This document shows, in pieces, positions 1 through 11,400 of a DNA stretch of 64,000 nucleotides. The position numbers were made by a program, and so were the translations under genes. The first letter of the stretch is position 1; every line of letters begins with the position of its first letter. Source of the stretch: Dactylellina haptotyla (Eukaryota; Ascomycota; Orbiliomycetes; Orbiliales; Orbiliaceae); the NCBI GenBank assembly GCA_031310005.1, contig CM062379.1, forward strand, positions 186,001 to 250,000, read 5' to 3'. The notes beneath the pieces were generated by a model. The model searched no databases and had not been told where the DNA came from. It saw nothing but the letters and a program-made list of their open reading frames with translations.

Positions 1-1049
1 TCGCCTCGAGAATGAAATAGATTCAACATGAGTCTGAATGGCGCGATTTGAACAAATTTTCTAGGTCTTTGTGCGATGGTCAAGCTTCCGAGATCGTTAT
101 TCCAACAGCAAGGTTTCGAAATAGGGCGAGAGTGCCCGTGCCACAGCTTTTGAACCAATAGAATCTCCACATTTCTAATGGCGACTCTGAACTCGGGATC
201 GTATTTCGTTTTTGAGCTCTGTTGTGAGGCAAGGTGCAGGGGTTGGGGTTGTTTAGTGTTAGGGGCTTGATGTCGGTGATATGTCCGAATCGTATCCCAC
301 GGATTTGGCAGCTGGCGGGTAGAATGATTCGGTCCGTAGAGGCTCTTCTGTGCGAAGTCTACAAGGACGCTGTACGTTATACCGCACTCATAGTTGGCAT
401 GAATATACAGAGGGCAAGAACTTTTATTCCGATCTCCTTTGTCGTCCCCGTGAACCGTCGCCCCGGAGATGGTGCTCCAATGGATCCACTTTGAGACCTC
501 AAATAGATCGTCTTCTATAAACAGAAGAAGTTGCAAGTGGCGTAAATGTCTTTGCCAACCAGGGAATGGTAGATTATCTTTATTTCGTTCTTCGAGCCAA
601 GAGCCGTGGTATTCAATTGGGAAGTATTTGCCAAAGTCTGGGTCGTACCGAAATGAACACCTACCAACACATTGGGTAATGCGGGCTGCATGGGCTTTAT
701 ACGTGAACTCGAAAATTGGAGATACCGAGATGAGCTTCCAAAGGTCGTCCAAAGACAAAGCTTCCATGAGGAAAATTTGGACATTTTCGGGGAACCTTTC
801 TGCTGCGACCGTTCGCGGCGAGGGCGGACAGAGCTGAAGGGACAATTTCGTGTTGTTGGTACTGATCCCTTGTGAGGATTCAGACCCCGGCAGCGCATGG
901 TACTCCGGCTGCTGTCTCGACAATGGGATTGGTCGTTGCACCGGACAGTCGGAATATGAAGAGAAGAATGGAGGCGATCGGTTCACGTGCACGTGTAAGG
1001 CATTGCGAGAAAACCGAGAGGGCAACATAACCGGTGAATAGTTGAACAT
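1..1049 (-). CDS. F-box-like hypothetical protein, 3' end beyond the window
   Basis: One minus-strand frame stays open from an ATG at 1049 to the left edge, so about 349 codons are visible and no stop is reached. The first hundred residues are Ser/Pro-rich and probably disordered. From about residue 110 there is a segment beginning ERFPENVQIFLMEALSLDDL and continuing with a LWKLISVSP motif, which resembles the LP.EI..IL..L...DL..L..VS pattern of an F-box. What follows is rich in Trp, Tyr and His (for example FPIEYHGSWLEERNK). The frame is also open for about 40 codons upstream of the ATG, so a spliced upstream exon is possible. F-box proteins normally recruit substrates to SCF ubiquitin ligases. 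The F-box call is weak, because only the pattern supports it; the open frame is solid. Confidence 0.6.
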   Translation of the reverse strand, partial: MFNYSPVMLPSRFSRNALHVHVNRSPPFFSSYSDCPVQRPIPLSRQQPEYHALPGSESSQGISTNNTKLSLQLCPPSPRTVAAERFPENVQIFLMEALSLDDLWKLISVSPIFEFTYKAHAARITQCVGRCSFRYDPDFGKYFPIEYHGSWLEERNKDNLPFPGWQRHLRHLQLLLFIEDDLFEVSKWIHWSTISGATVHGDDKGDRNKSSCPLYIHANYECGITYSVLVDFAQKSLYGPNHSTRQLPNPWDTIRTYHRHQAPNTKQPQPLHLASQQSSKTKYDPEFRVAIRNVEILLVQKLWHGHSRPISKPCCWNNDLGSLTIAQRPRKFVQIAPFRLMLNLFHSRG

Positions 1050-1389
1050 GGCGTGCTCGTAAACGAAATCGATGCTGTCTAAAGAACATAAGCAGGTGCA
1101 GTACCCCGCCAATCCGCAGAATGGCCCAAGAAGAGAAACGGCGGATTTGATTCTGTGAACTCGTCTACAAAAGGGGTATTTTATCTAATAAAAGTGCACA
1201 AATACATCATATTTCAGCGTGATGCTCCTCAATACAGATCGCCAGTCTTGCACCAAGCCAAAAACAGATCACCGTCTCGTAGACCCCCAACAACAAAATG
1301 CCAAAGTCAAATATTAATCTTGTCTCGTAAACCAGCCAGCGGCTTCTGTATTTAAACACGGATAACAAATTTATGATCCAGATTTCTGC

Positions 1390-3205
1390 TTACTCAGTCC
1401 GCTCCTTCATAGTGACAGTTAACATTCCCTGGGTTATGGGCAAGAACCAAGTAACCCAGTCCATATTAGCATCCGTAAAGTCATCAGTAAAAGAGATATC
1501 GTATCGTCTAATCAGTCGTGCCAAGGTCAACAAAAGCTCCGCCCAAGCTAGATTCAGGCCGACGCATATCCTAGCACCGCGGCTGAATGGCATCAGGTAG
1601 TTCTCTAGTTCCTTTGTATCTTGCGCTAACCAGCGTTCTGGATTCCAAGTAAAAGGCTCCGGGAAGACTTTAGGATTCATGTGATAAATGTAGTGAGAGT
1701 TCAAAGTTACTGTAGCTTGTGGCAGGTGATAGCCTAAGATGTTTGCACCGCCAGCAGGCACATCGCGTGCCATTGGATTGACGACGCCATGGCTGAAGCG
1801 GAAGGTTTCTTTGATGACAGCTTGCTAATCAGGGAAATAAGAATGGTTAATCGAGTCCAAAGCACAATAGGGACAAAAAGACGGCAGATGCCATTAAGGA
1901 AATACGTACCAGAAAAGGTAATTGTTCCAGCGTTTCTTCCTTGACCTCGGATCTTGGATTTGGCAGGACGGTCTTCAACTCTTCGAGCAGTTTTGCCTGA
2001 ATATCGGTGTTTTTGACGAGATAGTATACTGCGACGGTCAAAGCGTGCGCAGAGGTATCCATGCCGGCAGCAATCACCAAGAATGCTTCGTCCTCCAATT
2101 CATCCTTAGTAGCAGCTTTTCTCCCTTTCTTGGGATCGTCCTGGAACAACTGCTCAAAAATGGTGGTAATGTTGCGCTCCCCTGCAAGCCAGCGTTTCTG
2201 CTGATCCAGGACGGCTTTGTTGCAGGTATCCTGGAACTCCATCATAGATCCCATCTCGGGCGAGAGTTTTTTAACCGTCGATCGAGGCAACAGTGTCTCG
2301 AAAACCCAACTCATAAATTCAAAGACCTTCGGAAACGTAAAACACACCCTATTGGCACCGACCAATTCCTCAAATGCTAGTAACCAACTTGGAGAGAAAG
2401 TAGGGTCCCTCAATGCCTCATAGCATTTTTCATATGAGTAAGTTGTGATTATATCGCAAATAAGGCACCTGAAACCTCTGCTGAGATTTATCGTGTCCAT
2501 TTCCGAAACGCGATTGAGGAACAGATCGATTTTCTCTTGGAGAATCCATTCGACCTTTCTGACCGCCTGCTTGGAGAAATAGGGTAGAATAGCGCTACGG
2601 CGGATTTGGGCTGCCTTGAAGTCGAGCAGAGCAAATGTGGAATATTGGGCAGCCGGGTAAGTATAATAAAATGCGGTCTTCGGAAATTTGGTGCCAACTT
2701 TATAGATCCTATTATCGTGGCTTTGTTAGACAATTTCTCGAATTCGTCCAGAGTATATTAGTGAATGTAGGCTTACTGATTGTAAGTATCTATATCGTTG
2801 ATATGCACTTCGTTTGAAAATATCCTAACAATTGGGCCTAGGGAATTTTTAGTCTCTCAAATCAATTATCTAGTCTCCGTCACTTAGGGAATTCAGTTCA
2901 GACGTACCATACTGCTCATGCATCACCCGGAGGTCGAAGACAGACCTTCCATAAGCGCCCGTGATTATTGAGTGCAAACGGGTCGCAGAATCGGAAATCA
3001 AGCGCAACTTTGGTCCCGGAACCTTGGCTAGAGGATGAAAGTACAGCCTGTAGACGAATCTAAGAGGAATGTAAAGGAGAAGATAGGCGCAGATGGCCGG
3101 GATTAAACCTCTAAAGGCAAATCCAAGCAGCTGTTCCAACATCGGAGGCAGGTGTGATTGGTCCTCGGTTTGTATGGCGACAGGATACTTGGGTACGGGT
3201 ACCAA
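1390..3205 (-). CDS. Cytochrome P450 monooxygenase
   Basis: Four exons: 3205-2908, 2837-2777, 2708-1910 and 1827-1390, giving 531 aa. A hydrophobic N-terminal segment (about residues 25-50) followed by a PLAKVPGPKL hinge fits a microsomal, membrane-anchored P450. The family motifs are intact: I-helix AAGMDTSAH near residue 334, K-helix KETFR (ExxR) just after the last intron, a PERW motif, and the heme-binding loop FSRGARICVG with the thiolate Cys near residue 473. The second intron has a clear CTAAC branch site, and all junctions keep frame. The protein should insert one oxygen atom into a small lipophilic substrate with a P450 reductase as partner. The sequence resembles fungal secondary-metabolism P450s, but no other pathway gene lies beside it, so the substrate cannot be named. 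Confidence 0.93.
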
Positions 3206-4267
3206 ATATTAACTTTGCACCAAGTCTCGGATCAGAAACCAAGCAACTCAGTTTAGGTTACAAGACTGCCCGTGAACGTCTAGGGTAGAATGTTGGGTTT
3301 CACCAACAGGGCCAGGGATATGTTAAAAACGGGGTCAGATCAGTTTAGGGTATCGGAGTTCCGCTCGCAAGGGCAGCTGGCCAGGAAGTGTTCCTCAAGC
3401 GCGCAAGCTAGCCGTAGCGAATACTGAACATTCCATTCGGGACGAATGTAGGACAAAATGATGAACTCTTTTTTGAGAAGTGTCAGCCCATTTATTTATT
3501 TTCTCCGCAGCATTCTCCCACCTTATCGTGCAAACGTGCCCTGCAAGCCCGGCAACTGTTTTCCCTTATCACCTATATTGATTGATCAAAGAGTCGAGTC
3601 AAATGACCAGGGAATTACCTCGTACCCCGCAAATATTTCCTCTTTCGGACAAGAACATACTTATGCATAATATCAATTATATTGGAACAACTAAAGGTGG
3701 ATCTCTGAACAAACGCGGGCGCACATCTTCGTTCGTTCCAACGCCTCCCCATGAATAAGATAGCAAGTAGCAACAGAGCAATCTTCTGATATTTATTTTG
3801 GTCACGCCGAGAAAAATCCAACTCCGCCGGAGGGTCTAAAAACTAGCAAGACATGAACTTCTTAAAAGAATATTTGTAGGGCGGAATACGGCAAACAGCT
3901 GGATATAAACATACACACTCTGTGTGGCTGACCTCTCAAAATGGGGACACAGGCTTGGTTAAGCCTAAACCCAACACAAAATATGTTGTCTGCCCGCATA
4001 ACTCCATTTTGAGGCATTGCCATGTTCAGATAATGGCTATTTCCCTTATTTTCGCTCTAGAACTGTTTGGATTGTTATTTACGGTTAAAACAAGTTATAA
4101 GTTTCTAATGGAAGACTCTTTGTGAAGCAGAATTAGAAGATTATATATATATAGACAGATCTAATATCCTACTACTGTTTGAACGCAAGTTTTAAGTATC
4201 AAGAAATCCCACAATCTCGAGCGGACTGATGGAAAACGAATGGTTCTCTATGCTTGGCTGGACGGTA
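3206..4267. other. Intergenic, no gene seen
   Basis: This holds the P450 promoter on its right and the end of helicase H1 on its left. It is AT-rich. The open frames in it (up to about 70 codons) have no recognisable domain and no splice context. Confidence 0.6.
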
Positions 4268-7200
4268 TCATGGTTGAGTGTCCAATACAAACCGAAGTTC
4301 CTGTATCAAGATGTTAACCAAAAGTTCTTAAAAGTGAATGCGTCGTTTAAGTGCAGGACATTAATATACGTACATCAAGGCCCCCTGCCAGGTCATCGGA
4401 GGTTGTGTCATCCAAGGAAAATTTGGCCAGCCTATTCTTTCTGCACTGTAGTTCAACAATTCTCTGCCACAAATCATTACGTTTTAGCTCTCAGAATCCT
4501 TTCTTTTGACCTCAATGGAAATCAAATACCTGCTCCACAGTTTTATCCATAATATACTTAATCACAGTGACTGTTCGTGTCTGGCCAATCCTATAGGCTC
4601 TTCCAATGGCCTGAGCCTCTAAGGCGGGGTTCCAATGCGGTTCAACAAGATGAACAAAATTAGCGTTCGTTAAAGTCAATCTACAAATTTAAAAGACTGT
4701 CAGCAATCCTCATCTGAAATTTGATGACCTTCTTCCTTACCCAACCGCGCATGAGTCAATGGTCATTAGCAATACAGCTATATTCGGGTCTGCCTGGAAT
4801 TCTGATATTATTTTGCTTCGATCCAATGCGTTGATCCGGCCATCGATGCGGCGTGAGGTAATTCCTTGTTCAACGAACATTGATGCGAGAATATCTAGTG
4901 TATCCCGCCACGATGTGAAAACAAGACTATACGCAGGTATAATTATTAGCGTGCTTTACTTGTTTAGGTGATTGGAGGGTGTCTTACCTCTTGGAACCCG
5001 ACTCTCGATATAAGTCCCCTACTTTTAAACTAACGGCTCTGAGCTTGGATGAGTGTCTCGAGCCTCGAGGGCCTGATAAAAGTGGAACTGGCGGTACTGT
5101 GTCGTACGAGCTCTCATATTTTGGACTATTTGTAGCTAGAAGCTCTCCACCAACTCCTAACTCGCGGTTACAGACGGGGCACTCTTTATAACCTTGAAGC
5201 ATATCCAACAAATCCCCTTCCGTTCCATCACACACTTCGCAAGATTCATCATCATATGGAGGGTCCAGATCCATTCCATCTAGCGTCTGACTAGGTGGGG
5301 TTGGATAAGAAATTTTCGGCGTTCTGAGAAATGTACCATGGTTGCATAATCTCCGCAATCGAACAATTGTCGAGAATAAAATACTGAACCGTTTCCCACC
5401 CTGTTTCGAACAGCTACGGCGTTCAAACTCGGCCTGACAGTCAGTAAGTATAGCTTTGTATCTCTCATTCTCCTCTTTTGTGAGAGTAAGGGTAACCGTT
5501 TCTGTGACTAGCTGTGGTAGATTGAGAAATGTATCTTTCCTTCGCAAGCACGTTGATGCGAGGAGTATTTGGAGATTTCTAAAGTTAGTAGAATCTTCGT
5601 GATCGCCGCGGAGGGGCTCGATGATATATTTCTCAAATGACTTTGGACTTGAAAAGGGAGAGTGCCGCAAGAACTTCAAGAGTGATCTTAAGTCGTGGAG
5701 ACTATTTTGTATAGGTGTTCCTGTGAGACACCAGCGTCTATCGGATCTGAGACTTTCTGCCGCTTTGAACAGCTGGGTTGATTGATTCCGGATACAGTGC
5801 GCTGTGAGACCCCAAAATCAGTTTTGATATAGCTATCAAAGAACCGAAGTCTGACGGTACCTTCATCTAGAACGACCCTAAACCATGCTATATCCTGCAA
5901 AACTCGAAGCCGCTTCCAGTCGGCGGCAAGTGTGTGATATGTCGTGAGAACAATTTCGTAAAATATTAGATCCTGGGATTTCTTTGTGCGACAATCTCCA
6001 TGAAAATATCCGACTTTCACGGTTCCTTCGCAAAAATGTCTAGCATCACCGTATATAATAAGATCTCTACCTCTCTAACCCTACCTAATCGAACAGTATC
6101 TGCTAGAGTCTTACCGAGTAATTTCAAGATTCCAGACATCGAGTACCTCTATTAGCAAATGATATAGTGTTAGAAAATGTTTCATCGCAGTTTATTAACC
6201 AAACCAAAGCTAGTTTAAAGCTGCGTCTGGTGTTCTTACGCCTTGATGGAAGGACGACTAAGGTTGGTCCAGAACAAGCAAGGTCACAATTTCCATTTTT
6301 TAACCCGTTAGACTTGCCAGTAGCATTTCTCGAACAAAGAATCGCCGCCAGCATTGTTAAGGTTTTCCCTAGCCCCATTACGTCGGATAAGATACCACCT
6401 AGACAGGGTACAGATAACTCAGAAGTGAGACTATATGCATATTTTATCAGCAAAACTGTGAGAATACTTCGAAGTATGGGCTCTCCGTACAGAGGATCTA
6501 CTAGGGCTGTTAGATCTTGTTCTTCCTTACGGCAGAAGTCTGCATTCTCTCTTTGGAGAATGAAGCGTATGCCGTCAATTTGGTGCCTAGAGTAGTCTGG
6601 TATTAGAAATATTCAATGATACGGAGTATTTGGCTGAGTGCGAACCGTTTTAGCTTAGTGTTAGTCAGCAATTTCTCTATCTGCGATTCGACATCGTACT
6701 GCCGATACAATGATCTCGGGTCAAGGGACTCTAGTGACTCAAGAGCATCCTCAATGCCCTGAGTTACACGCCTTGATCTTCCATCTTGCCGAATAGGACC
6801 AATCAAATGCCTTAAATCGGTCATAGCATCGTCAGGGTAGAAATAATGGGGATTTTTGTATTCTAAGTCGGGCTCCAAGTATGCTGGATGCTGGAGATAT
6901 CCTGAGACAGCAGCAAGGCTGCCTCCAACTTTTTCTGCAAGATTCTCAAATCCATATATGTTGATTGAAATATTTATTCTCTTCTTCTTGTGACCAAGTT
7001 GCCTGGGGACTTGACCAAGCCAATCGCAAGATATCATTGCATGAAATTCGACGCCTTCAAAATCTTTTAGACTTTGCAATTTCATTGTTGTTGGGAGATC
7101 CAAAGTTCCGAAATCCGTGTTAGGATCCACCCTTGAGTTTGATATTTTGTAGACCCTTTGCTCTCGTTGCACCACTTCAAATTGATGGAACCGAATCCAT

Positions 7201-7596
7201 GGTGGTCCTGCGGTTTCCAAGGTTTCGTTGAAAGTAACCTCAGCCTTTACGTCGATCAACTACAGCAGTTTAAGAAAAACATTTCTTTTAACAATATGCA
7301 TTACTAGTACATAGAATATAAATGATTCCAAAAAAAACAAAAATAAATTCGTAGGGTTTACTTACCGACCCATAGCATATCCTAGAATCTAGTGTTTTTG
7401 GAATTACCTGGCATCTAAAATCAAATGGCTCTGCCTGCAGCCCTAGAGTTTTCAGCGTTTCGTAGTCCGTTTCACTCGTCGTTGCTTTGGACTTGATAGC
7501 TTGGTTATCGGAGGAATCATGATTCTTTGTCCTTTTTTTTACTGGATGCAATCCACTAGAATCCTGATGTAGTTTTCGTCGGCGTTTATGTACCAT
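4268..7596 (-). CDS. Helicase H1: Rad5/HLTF-like SNF2 ATPase with degenerate RING and a probable 1-nt frameshift
   Basis: Nine exons: 7596-7366, 7259-6240, 6148-6115, 6039-5861, 5801-4988, 4926-4741, 4680-4530, 4463-4374 and 4300-4268, about 912 aa. The start is the first in-frame ATG; the frame upstream hits TAG. SNF2 motifs in order: motif I SDVMGLGKT (usual DEMGLGKT), LVVLPS, motif II LDEAH rebuilt across an intron, motif III LTGTP, LRRLCNH, motif V VGLTLTNA with LVEPHWNP, motif VI AIGRAYRIGQT. The RING site between the lobes keeps only two CxxC pairs (CEVC, CPVC) and lacks the central Cys/His residues. Near 6603 the frame hits TAA just before the RHQIDGIRF motif. Reading resumes one base out of register and exon 2 is one base short for its downstream phase, so a single-base loss or sequence error is likely. 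Family members remodel nucleoprotein or act in damage tolerance. H1 is divergent from NLR1 and paralogous to H2. Confidence 0.85.
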
Positions 7597-8484
7597 TGCT
7601 TCAAATTTCTCCCGGGGTAGGACCTTTAGATTCTGACTCGGATCGAGACTCAAATTCTATGCTAGACTCAGTATGATGTTGCAAATGTAGTATCTCGCGG
7701 TCGCCCTTTACGATTATAAATTCAGATTAAATTCGGATAGAACTTTACGCCGATAAGCGCGTAGTAGGAAGAAATAAGAAGACCAAAACTTCGAATCAGG
7801 TTGTATCGCCGTCGAATCTCACAGCGAGCAATTTAAAACAAACACTTTTTGGCTAAGATATAAGGCTTTTAAACCCTGACTAGAACCATTTTTGCATTCA
7901 GCCTTGGGATATGCCAAATGCTGAATTTTGGAAGCCTCCTTTTCCTGGTGTGCACTTAAGCGCCAGCGCCACGTATCAGGAGGCTTTTTCTATACGGCTT
8001 AGACTCAGTGCGGAAGGCCATTAACAACCCCGCGTAGAGCCTTGTCCAAATCCTTGACAGGTTAATAAAATCTATCCTCGCAAGGATAGAAAGTCTCTCC
8101 TCCATCGAAAACGAATACTGTGCCTAGGACAATAATCAGGAGAAACACTTAGCAATATAATCCGCTCACAGTCAACTTGTTCTGAGAAATTAATTCGTAA
8201 TTCGAACTCCAACCCGAATTCTCAATTTTCTTCATCTATACTCTATACTCGACACCTTCTCGCACCTATTTTCAACAACACAGAGCTAGAGAAGAAGGCT
8301 TAGGATTTTGCTCTAGAGGGGCAATGCCGTCGTTAATCTCAATTTATTCATGATCCAAGCTATTCGATTGTATTCCACTCGTTTGCACAGAGTAGGGAAG
8401 ACAGTTGCAATAAATCGATATTCGAGCAAACCGGGATTTGAAAAGTTTTTCCTCCTCTATTAATTGATCCTAAACGCTAGAAAT
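7597..8484. promoter_or_regulatory. Divergent promoter region between helicase H1 and NLR1
   Basis: This 888-bp spacer separates the start codons of two divergently transcribed genes, so it probably carries both promoters. A perfect 9-bp inverted repeat (AAGCCTCCT at 7932-7940, AGGAGGCTT at 7978-7986) could form a hairpin. No clear TATA box was identified. The equivalent spacer of the second helicase/NLR pair (48074-48819) is similar in length, but I found no long shared motif by eye. Confidence 0.5.
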
Positions 8485-11400
8485 ATGGCTAGCGATACCA
8501 GCGCGAGCTTTGATAAATGTCTCGAGAAATTCCGGAAGGGGCTTACTGAAGCCCAAAAGCGGGAATTCTCCTCAACCGACTTCCCTCAGGTTAAAAAGGC
8601 AATACAGCAGATTCAAGACCGGATAGGCCCGGACGGCAAGCTCAGGAATCTCAATCGGATCAAAAAATTCCTCGAGGGCATGAAACAGATTGAGCAGCTG
8701 GTACAAATCTTTCTCAATGTGCATGAGGTCGTAGCATTTGTCTGGGTAAGCGCTTGGTTCTTAGAATAAGCCTGACTTTCAGCTACATATCATGAGAATA
8801 CTCACTAAACACTTGATACCTAGGGGCCGATCAAATTAACCCTTATGGTAAGATGTGACTCCGCGATACTCATACACTTACCTCCAGGCCTTGAAGCTTA
8901 CATTATCTAGATGATCAGCACCAACGTTGAAGAGCTAGATCTACTTCTTGGAGCCTATCAAGAGATTGGCGAGACTCTTCACGGTGTTGGGAAGTACGAC
9001 CGACTATTTAAAAACTCCCCTGATATCCTTCTCATTTTAGAGAAATATTTTTATGACATATTGGAGTTCCATACCGCTGTGTTGGGTGTTTTCACCAAGC
9101 CAAGTAAGAGCCTCTGATTTAAGTTTCTTGAAACAAAAGTTTAATAAGCTCCTTGTGTCCAATTATCTATACATAGATTGGAAGAAATTCTTTCGTTCCG
9201 CCTGGCCAACTTTTAAAACAAGATTCGACCCCATACTCAGCAGTCTTAAACGTCATAAAGCGTTACTCTCAGATGAAAAAGTAACATTGCTTCTCGAAGA
9301 AGTCCAAGATGGTCGGGCTTGCATTGAAGATAAGCTTCAAGATCTATCTAAGGACATAAAACACCAAGTTGAAATTATAGCCCGAGATATCAAAACGAAA
9401 GACCTAGGCCGGATAGAATTAATCCGAAATCGAAAATCGGCTATCGAGATGAAACTTGGTCCCCATAAATACAACATAGATCAATCTCGAGCTTTAAATC
9501 AGCGCGATCGCAGTACGTCCGGGAATTGGATTCTCCATGATCCGATATATGAGGCTTGGCTCAACGGAAGTCTCTCACTGGATAGTTTCCTCTATTTTAG
9601 TGGTATCCCTGGCTCGGGTAAGTAACAGATGATTTATCTAGCACATGTCTTTAATACTGATATATGACGAATCAATCAGGTAAAACGACTCTTATATCAA
9701 GAATTGTAGAGCATATGCATAGTCAAATATCTCGAAAGCTACTAAACGGCGTTTTAATATTCTTTTACTTCAAGCATGGGTCAATCGGTTCCAGCAGCAG
9801 AACAAAGTGCGAGATGCTTCGTGCCATTATATCCCAGTTGCTCCACCAAGACGATTCACTGCTCCAATTCATACACGATAGAATTGCCTCCATGGAAGAC
9901 ACCACGATTATAGACGAAAAACTCCTGAAAGACCTCGCAAAGGATTGTTTGAAATCTCAGAGCAGAGTTTGGTTGATCCTCGATGGCCTAGACGAATGCG
10001 ACGAACTCTACCATGACGGTAATATAGAATCTTGTGACATTATCAGATTATTTGAACAAGAATTCATACCTGCTATGTCAGCACAAAATAGTCATTTGCG
10101 AGTATTAGCTTCTGGCCAAAGAGATGGAAAAATAGATAATATCCTCTCTCAATACCCCGCCATCCATCTCGATAGAGCCTTACCTCATCTTAACGAAATC
10201 AACCAGTACACACAACGGAAGGCAGCACTGATTAAAAAGAGATTTAAACTATCATCAGCAGATGAGATGGAGGTTCTCAGAAAGGTCACAAGCTCCAGCA
10301 AGGGTAATTAAAGCTTTGGTACAAATTACTTTAGAGATGCCTTTCAACTAATTATTCGGCTTAGGCATGTTCTTATACGCAAAGGTTGTTCTCGATAACC
10401 TCTACGAGCAAGAGTCTGAAGCAGACCTTGAGGAGGAATTGGCAGGAGAGAACTTCCCACAAGGATTAAAGGAAGCGTATGTAAAATTATAAGGACCTGA
10501 AGCTTAAAGATTAAAAATGAGTGGAAACCGTGAGTTTAGATCACACACTGACTATGCTGTCTTAGATACGATCGAATCGCCGTCCGTATTTTTGATAGTC
10601 GTTCGCTCTCTAGGAAAAAGTCAGCAAGTGCAGAGAGAATCCTCGCCTTTGTGATGATATCAGGATCCAGATCTTTGCTATGGCGAGAAGTTCAATCTCG
10701 GTTCTGTATCGATATCGAAAATGCAAGCGTCAACTTCAAAAGAAGGAGACTGGACTCTCCCAAGACGATATGTGGTTCCCTCATAGAACTCACAGATTCT
10801 GAGATATTTCCTCATTCGCCATCCGAGCAAGTTATCAGCATTGTACATGATACAGCGAGCAGGTACAATATTCATTCAGGTCTGCGACTTATTTTGATGA
10901 TTGCTGACCGATGATCATGAGTTTATAGCTACCTTTGTTTTACTGGCCGAGTAAACTTACTGGAGGAACATGCGCGTGCCGCGATTTATTTCTCCCGATA
11001 TCTCGCATCGGGTCCATTTCTACCTGGTTTCAACCCTACCAATATGCGGAGACTAGTCATGGATGGATATTTCAGTCTCCAAGACTACGCTTGCGAATCC
11101 TGGCAACAGCATATTCGGCAAAGCCTTTGCAGGAAATCAGAGTTGTCGGTGACGCTCCGTTTAGAAATCATTCAAGCAATTCGAAATTTTTTAGAGGCCC
11201 ATCCCTCAAAGCTACATCCCGCCAACAAAGAGGATGAAGTACCTTCAATCAGTCCCAATGATTTAACCACCCTTGACGAACCTCAAAACTTAGAAAACAT
11301 CCTTACTCACATTAAAAGGGTTATATGCATCCGTCAAACAATAGAATCAATCAACTTTAAAAGTCTTTCTAAGGAGAAACAGATAGCTTTTGAGGAGCTC

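Noticed and set aside
1922-2380. 152-codon plus-strand frame
   Set aside because: Antisense shadow of the P450 third exon.
4301-4373. Helicase H1 ending at the TAA near 4347 without a last intron
   Set aside because: A GTACGT donor and CAG acceptor give the ending ELRFVLDTQP, and H2 has a similarly placed last intron, so the spliced end is preferred, though not proven.
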